38,202 nucleotides of DNA from Opitutia bacterium UBA7374 (lineage in GTDB: Bacteria > Verrucomicrobiota > Verrucomicrobiia > Opitutales > Coraliomargaritaceae): positions 16,703 through 54,904 of the forward strand of contig DKOA01000016.1 in NCBI GenBank assembly GCA_002469895.1, given 5' to 3'. This document shows, one piece after another, positions 34,736 through 38,202 of this stretch. A program made the position numbers and the translations under genes. The notes under the pieces are model-generated. The model was not told where the DNA came from. It searched no databases and saw nothing but the letters and a program-made list of their open reading frames with translations. Position 1 is the first letter of the stretch; the number at the start of each line of letters is the position of its first letter.

Positions 34736-35397
34736 AGTTTAATCCCGTGTTCTCCACTTTCTTCTGCATCTGCCGAAATATCGGCTGCCTCTGTAATAAG
34801 AAATTCATACATTGAATGCCCGATCCACTCCAAATCACTAACCAACGAACGTACCCGACCTGACAGAAAATGGTGGGCCACGGCCGCCATCACCGCGATC
34901 CCCAATCCCGTAGCCGAGGTGATCAGCGCCTGCGCCAAGAGTAGACTGAACTCACCACTATCCGCATTCGCCGCCTCCAATTGATACAGAGCCTTAACCG
35001 CAGCAACCAATGTTCCCAAAAAGCCCAGAAGCGGAGCAATTCTGGCGATTGCTGCAATTGTACCGATGCGGCGCTCCAAGGTCGGCAATTCGACGACAGC
35101 GGCAGACTGAATCGCCGCATGGATCGACTCTCGAGACTCCCCCATATGGAGTAAGGCCGACTTGACAATCCGTGCCATCGGCCCCGGGGTATCCTCACAA
35201 AGCGTAAGCGCTTCCACTAAGCGTTTCTTACGAACGAGGTTTTGAATGCCACTCAGGAATACCTCCATACCGATCTGCCCCTTGTGTAAGAAAATAGCAC
35301 GCTCCACAAAGAAGACAAAACCAAGAATGCTCACTAAGCAGAGTGGATACATGACCAACCCGCCCTGTTGAAGAAATGTATTATTAAGAAACTCCAT
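34732..35397 (-). CDS. ExbB/TolQ/MotA-type proton channel protein
   Basis: A 221-residue membrane protein with three membrane helices (about 13-32, 113-135 and 155-178) and a large cytoplasmic loop, the ExbB topology. The conserved signature is ARIAPLLGFLGTLVAAVKAL (about 118-137), followed by ALITSATGLGIAVMAAVAHHF with the channel-lining threonines. It uses the proton gradient to drive a TonB-type transducer. It is 31 bases after the TPR gene and overlaps exbD by four bases, so all four genes form one operon. Confidence 0.92.
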   Translation of the reverse strand: MEFLNNTFLQQGGLVMYPLCLVSILGFVFFVERAIFLHKGQIGMEVFLSGIQNLVRKKRLVEALTLCEDTPGPMARIVKSALLHMGESRESIHAAIQSAAVVELPTLERRIGTIAAIARIAPLLGFLGTLVAAVKALYQLEAANADSGEFSLLLAQALITSATGLGIAVMAAVAHHFLSGRVRSLVSDLEWIGHSMYEFLITEAADISADAEESGEHGIKL

Positions 35398-35428
35398 GAT
35401 CTACGGAAATTTAATTTTTCAGTTTTGG

Positions 35429-38068
35429 CTACTCTTGAGATCCTTCCAATCGATCTGATCGCTCTCGTGCAAGGTTCTGTCCGGGAAGGTTGTAAGCAAG
35501 GATTTTCCGGTAAACACGGCGCGCCTCTGCAGCATCCCCCCGCTCTTCTAAACCGCTCCCTAAATCGAATAAGGCTCGCGCCATCCAGTAACGACCCGGC
35601 TCTCCCAACTGGAGCGCATTCTCCTGATCCAATAATAAGCGCCCCACCGCGAGGGTACGAACCGACTCAGCCGACTCATCGAGACCTCGCTTCTCCAGCA
35701 AGAAGGCATACTTGCAGGCCACCTCTGCCTGATAATCCACCGGTAGATTCGTCAGATCAAGCAGGCGCTCAAAGATCTGTGATGCCTTCTCCAGTTTGTC
35801 TGGCTCATCGCGCGCCTGCGCCAATAGGCAATCCGCCTGCCCGAGCACGGCGACATACTGTCGGGGATGCTCCGGATAACGGTTGATCAAATTCTCGTAG
35901 ATAATTTGTGCCCCCGTAAAATCGTTCATCAATCGCAGTAAATCGCCCTGCTTCAACTTGGCCAAAAAGACCAGCGGATCCTCTGGATAGTTTTCCGCCA
36001 GGATCTCCAGAATACGCACCGCATCCTCAAAATAATCGGCCCCCCGTGACTGCCCGGTCAAAGCCGCCTCCAAAAGTGCCTGCGGCGCGAAACGGCTCTC
36101 AGGATACTGCTCGGCCAAAGCCGCCAGTGTTTTCTGAGACGCCTCTAAATTGCCCGCCTCCAAATAAAAGTCCGCCTCCAGCAGGAAGGATCGCTCGGTC
36201 GCCTCGCTCACCGCAAAACGCTTGCGCAAATCAAACAGCAGCGTACGACCACCCTCGGCATCTCCCGACTGAAATACCAGTTCCGCTTTTAGGAGCAACG
36301 ACTCCGTTGCCAGCAATTGAGCATCTTCTGCCTCCAGCATCCCTTGCGGTATCGATTCGATACGCACGAGCAAAGCGTCTACCAAAGAAAGTAAATCCTC
36401 GGTAAGGCCTGCACTCATTCGCAGGCGCGCCTCCAACCAGCGCAGGCGTAAATCCAAAGCAGCCGGTATCGTGGCATCCGCATCGGCATCAAACAAACGC
36501 TGCAGTCGCGACAAAGCAGTCTCCACCGCTCCTCTGGCTTGGAGCGAACGGGCCAGATTCCACTCCACCTGCCAGCGCTCCAGTACGGGAACGGCACCAG
36601 CGGCATCCACTGCATCGACATACTCGATCGCCGCATCCAATTGCCCATCGCGCAGTTCCGCTGTTGCCAATCGCAGGAAAAGGCCGACTTCGCCCTCTCC
36701 ATCGACAGCACGCGCTGAACGATAAAAATCTGCAGCATCCGCATAATCCCCTTTCAGGAAGTAGCAGTCTCCAATCAAACGATCGATCAAACGACGGCGA
36801 CTATTCGGCAGATCCCGCTCGCGCAGTTGATTGAGGAAATCGGCCGCCACACGATACTGCGGTGGGGTGCGCTGCAGAGCAGCAAATGCAAACATCCGGT
36901 AAACATTATCGATCTGCTCGAGACCGGGATACTGCTCCAAGAGAAAGCGGGCATCTGACTCTGCCTGCCTGCTGTTGCCTCCCGCCAGCGCCAACTCGCT
37001 TCGCAGATAATACATTTGACCGAGTAAGGGGTGTACCCTCGCCCCATCGATCATTTCATTGAGGAAATCTGAAAACTCTGCTCGACCCAGATCACTATTC
37101 ACATCGGCCAGCAATTGGAGAGCTGCCAGCATGACCTCCCGGTCTAAGCCGTTACGGATCAATTCCCGAAGAGCCGCTCGACCACTGATGCTATCCTCTC
37201 CCTGCAGCATGGCGCGAAGCAAGAGCAACTGATCCCGCGCACGAGCATTCAGGCCGGAAACCGGATCTCCCAGCGCCCGATCAATCAGACGCTCCGCATC
37301 CGCCCTGCGACCCAGTTTGTAAAGGACGACTACGCGCTGCTGAACAAAAGCAAAGGCAGATGGCGTACCCCAATTTGCCTCGACCTCACGGCGTAATACA
37401 GATGCCAAAGAAGCGTCGACCGGCACACCTCGGATCAATTCACGCAGTGAAAGACTCCGAAAGAATGCCGCTTGTACCGGTGAAACCGCTTCGGCTGCAG
37501 CGCGTTCAAAGATCGTATCCAGTGCAATATCCGAGCCTTCCCACTCAGCCAGCAAGCCGGTCAATAAATAATACCAGGGAGCGTCCCGGTCGTCCAAGGC
37601 AGACACCTCCACACGATCCAAAGCCGCTCGCATCGCGACTCCATCGACAGAGGAACTGTCACCATAGAGGGCCGCCGCAAGATACAACCAGTGCACCGCT
37701 CCACGCATTGTTTCCGGCACCGTCTGAAGAACCCGTCGAGCCTCCTCAAAACGCTGGCGGGCAATTAATGCAGCCGCACGACTGGCGGCCACTTCGGTCT
37801 GTTGTGATGGATCGATCGAAGCCTGTGCCAGCAATTTCGCAGACAAAGTGGCGGCCAAACCGGGCAATCCCGATTCCAGCGCTCGATTCACTGATGCCAG
37901 CTGCTCTTCAAAGAAAATCTTGCCGGCGATGGTCGGTTGATTTCCGGTTGGTCTGAGCGGTGCCTCGGCAGACAATGAAGTTCCCGGAAGCACAACTGCC
38001 AGCAACATTCCGGGGAGGAACGAGCGACGCAAATAAGCAAATACAAGAGGCAACATCGTTAGAACCAT
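35429..38068 (-). CDS. Large exported TPR-repeat protein
   Basis: An 879-residue protein with a signal peptide (basic residues at 14-15, hydrophobic 18-30, likely cut after SLSA near 34) followed by helical tetratricopeptide-like repeats over almost the whole length, for example LEASQKTLAALAEQYPESRFAPQAL and the FTGAQIIYENLINRYPEHPR region in the C-terminal half. It is very rich in A, L, R, D and E. It lies first in an operon with exbB, exbD and a tonB-like gene. Large TPR proteins in such operons probably scaffold the motor or its outer-membrane partners; that is inference. A second ATG (codon 5) is also possible. Confidence 0.88.
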   Translation of the reverse strand: MVLTMLPLVFAYLRRSFLPGMLLAVVLPGTSLSAEAPLRPTGNQPTIAGKIFFEEQLASVNRALESGLPGLAATLSAKLLAQASIDPSQQTEVAASRAAALIARQRFEEARRVLQTVPETMRGAVHWLYLAAALYGDSSSVDGVAMRAALDRVEVSALDDRDAPWYYLLTGLLAEWEGSDIALDTIFERAAAEAVSPVQAAFFRSLSLRELIRGVPVDASLASVLRREVEANWGTPSAFAFVQQRVVVLYKLGRRADAERLIDRALGDPVSGLNARARDQLLLLRAMLQGEDSISGRAALRELIRNGLDREVMLAALQLLADVNSDLGRAEFSDFLNEMIDGARVHPLLGQMYYLRSELALAGGNSRQAESDARFLLEQYPGLEQIDNVYRMFAFAALQRTPPQYRVAADFLNQLRERDLPNSRRRLIDRLIGDCYFLKGDYADAADFYRSARAVDGEGEVGLFLRLATAELRDGQLDAAIEYVDAVDAAGAVPVLERWQVEWNLARSLQARGAVETALSRLQRLFDADADATIPAALDLRLRWLEARLRMSAGLTEDLLSLVDALLVRIESIPQGMLEAEDAQLLATESLLLKAELVFQSGDAEGGRTLLFDLRKRFAVSEATERSFLLEADFYLEAGNLEASQKTLAALAEQYPESRFAPQALLEAALTGQSRGADYFEDAVRILEILAENYPEDPLVFLAKLKQGDLLRLMNDFTGAQIIYENLINRYPEHPRQYVAVLGQADCLLAQARDEPDKLEKASQIFERLLDLTNLPVDYQAEVACKYAFLLEKRGLDESAESVRTLAVGRLLLDQENALQLGEPGRYWMARALFDLGSGLEERGDAAEARRVYRKILAYNLPGQNLARERSDRLEGSQE

Positions 38069-38132
38069 TGATTAAGCCCGACCCGACTGATCTGGCAAAA
38101 GCTTTTTTTACCGCTTTATCTCCACTCCGAAT

Positions 38133-38157
38133 ATAAAAAACCCGCCAGTTGCGGGAA
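38133..38157 (-). terminator. Intrinsic terminator of the tRNA at the window end
   Basis: CCCGC (38141-38145) pairs with GCGGG (38151-38155) around five bases, followed on the minus strand by six T. It begins about five bases after the CCA end of the tRNA. Confidence 0.75.
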
Positions 38158-38161
38158 CAAG

Positions 38162-38202
<41 letters not shown>

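Overview
The window looks like a chromosomal segment of a Verrucomicrobiota bacterium, most likely a marine opitutalean relative of Coraliomargarita or Puniceicoccus. This is inferred from the mix of housekeeping genes, a tandem pair of secreted sulfatases, weak Shine-Dalgarno signals, and intergenic text of a type I associate with PVC genomes. No 16S gene or other decisive marker is present. Most of the sequence is ordinary core genome, broken by two accessory stretches (about 9.2-11.15 kb and 19.4-26.8 kb).

Layout. (1) 1-5009: gltB (5' end outside the window) and gltD, the two subunits of NADPH glutamate synthase. (2) 5270-7630, minus strand: fabG, acpP and fabF of type II fatty-acid synthesis, with an intrinsic terminator between acpP and fabF. 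(3) 7759-9171: an RsuA/RluB-type pseudouridine synthase converging on the ribosome-assembly GTPase EngB. (4) 9240-11154: a small accessory island ending at the 3' end of tRNA-Gln(TTG). It holds short ORFs, two ribbon-helix-helix-like proteins, a decayed ORF with two in-frame TGA codons, and a 9-bp copy of the tRNA 3' end at its far edge. (5) 11386-13760: pyrH-frr-proB behind a recognisable sigma70 promoter. (6) 13757-15835: uvrB, minus strand. (7) 15933-19393: folD, an RDD membrane protein, a receiver/histidine-kinase protein and proC.

(8) 19394-21230 is RNA-rich. It holds a strong candidate 6S RNA with its own promoter, a second terminated minus-strand transcript of unknown nature, tRNA-Arg(TCT), and eroded small minus-strand genes. 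(9) 21233-23122 is the most unusual segment. A sigma54-dependent activator with a degenerate receiver domain diverges from an 80-residue protein built of exact 30-residue YRG repeats. Upstream of the small gene lie a near-consensus -24/-12 promoter and, about 130 bp upstream of its predicted start, a perfect 10+1+10 palindrome suited to be the activator site. (10) 23214-26624: two secreted sulfatases, then a small cupin. (11) 27270-32184: lpd, rarA, a ComEC-type channel protein and the zinc-free ribosomal proteins L36 and L31. (12) 32292-33344: YqgE/AlgH and a dCMP deaminase. (13) 33423-38068: a large TPR lipoprotein-like/periplasmic protein, ExbB, ExbD and a TonB-like protein in one minus-strand operon. 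The window ends inside a tRNA, probably tRNA-Asp.

How the genes fit together. The core genes cover nitrogen assimilation, lipid synthesis, nucleotide and folate metabolism, proline synthesis (proB and proC without proA), DNA repair and translation. The sulfatases and the Ton-type energising operon fit a marine polysaccharide-degrading lifestyle. The sigma54 module appears to be a self-contained regulatory pair whose target is a small repeat protein of unknown function.
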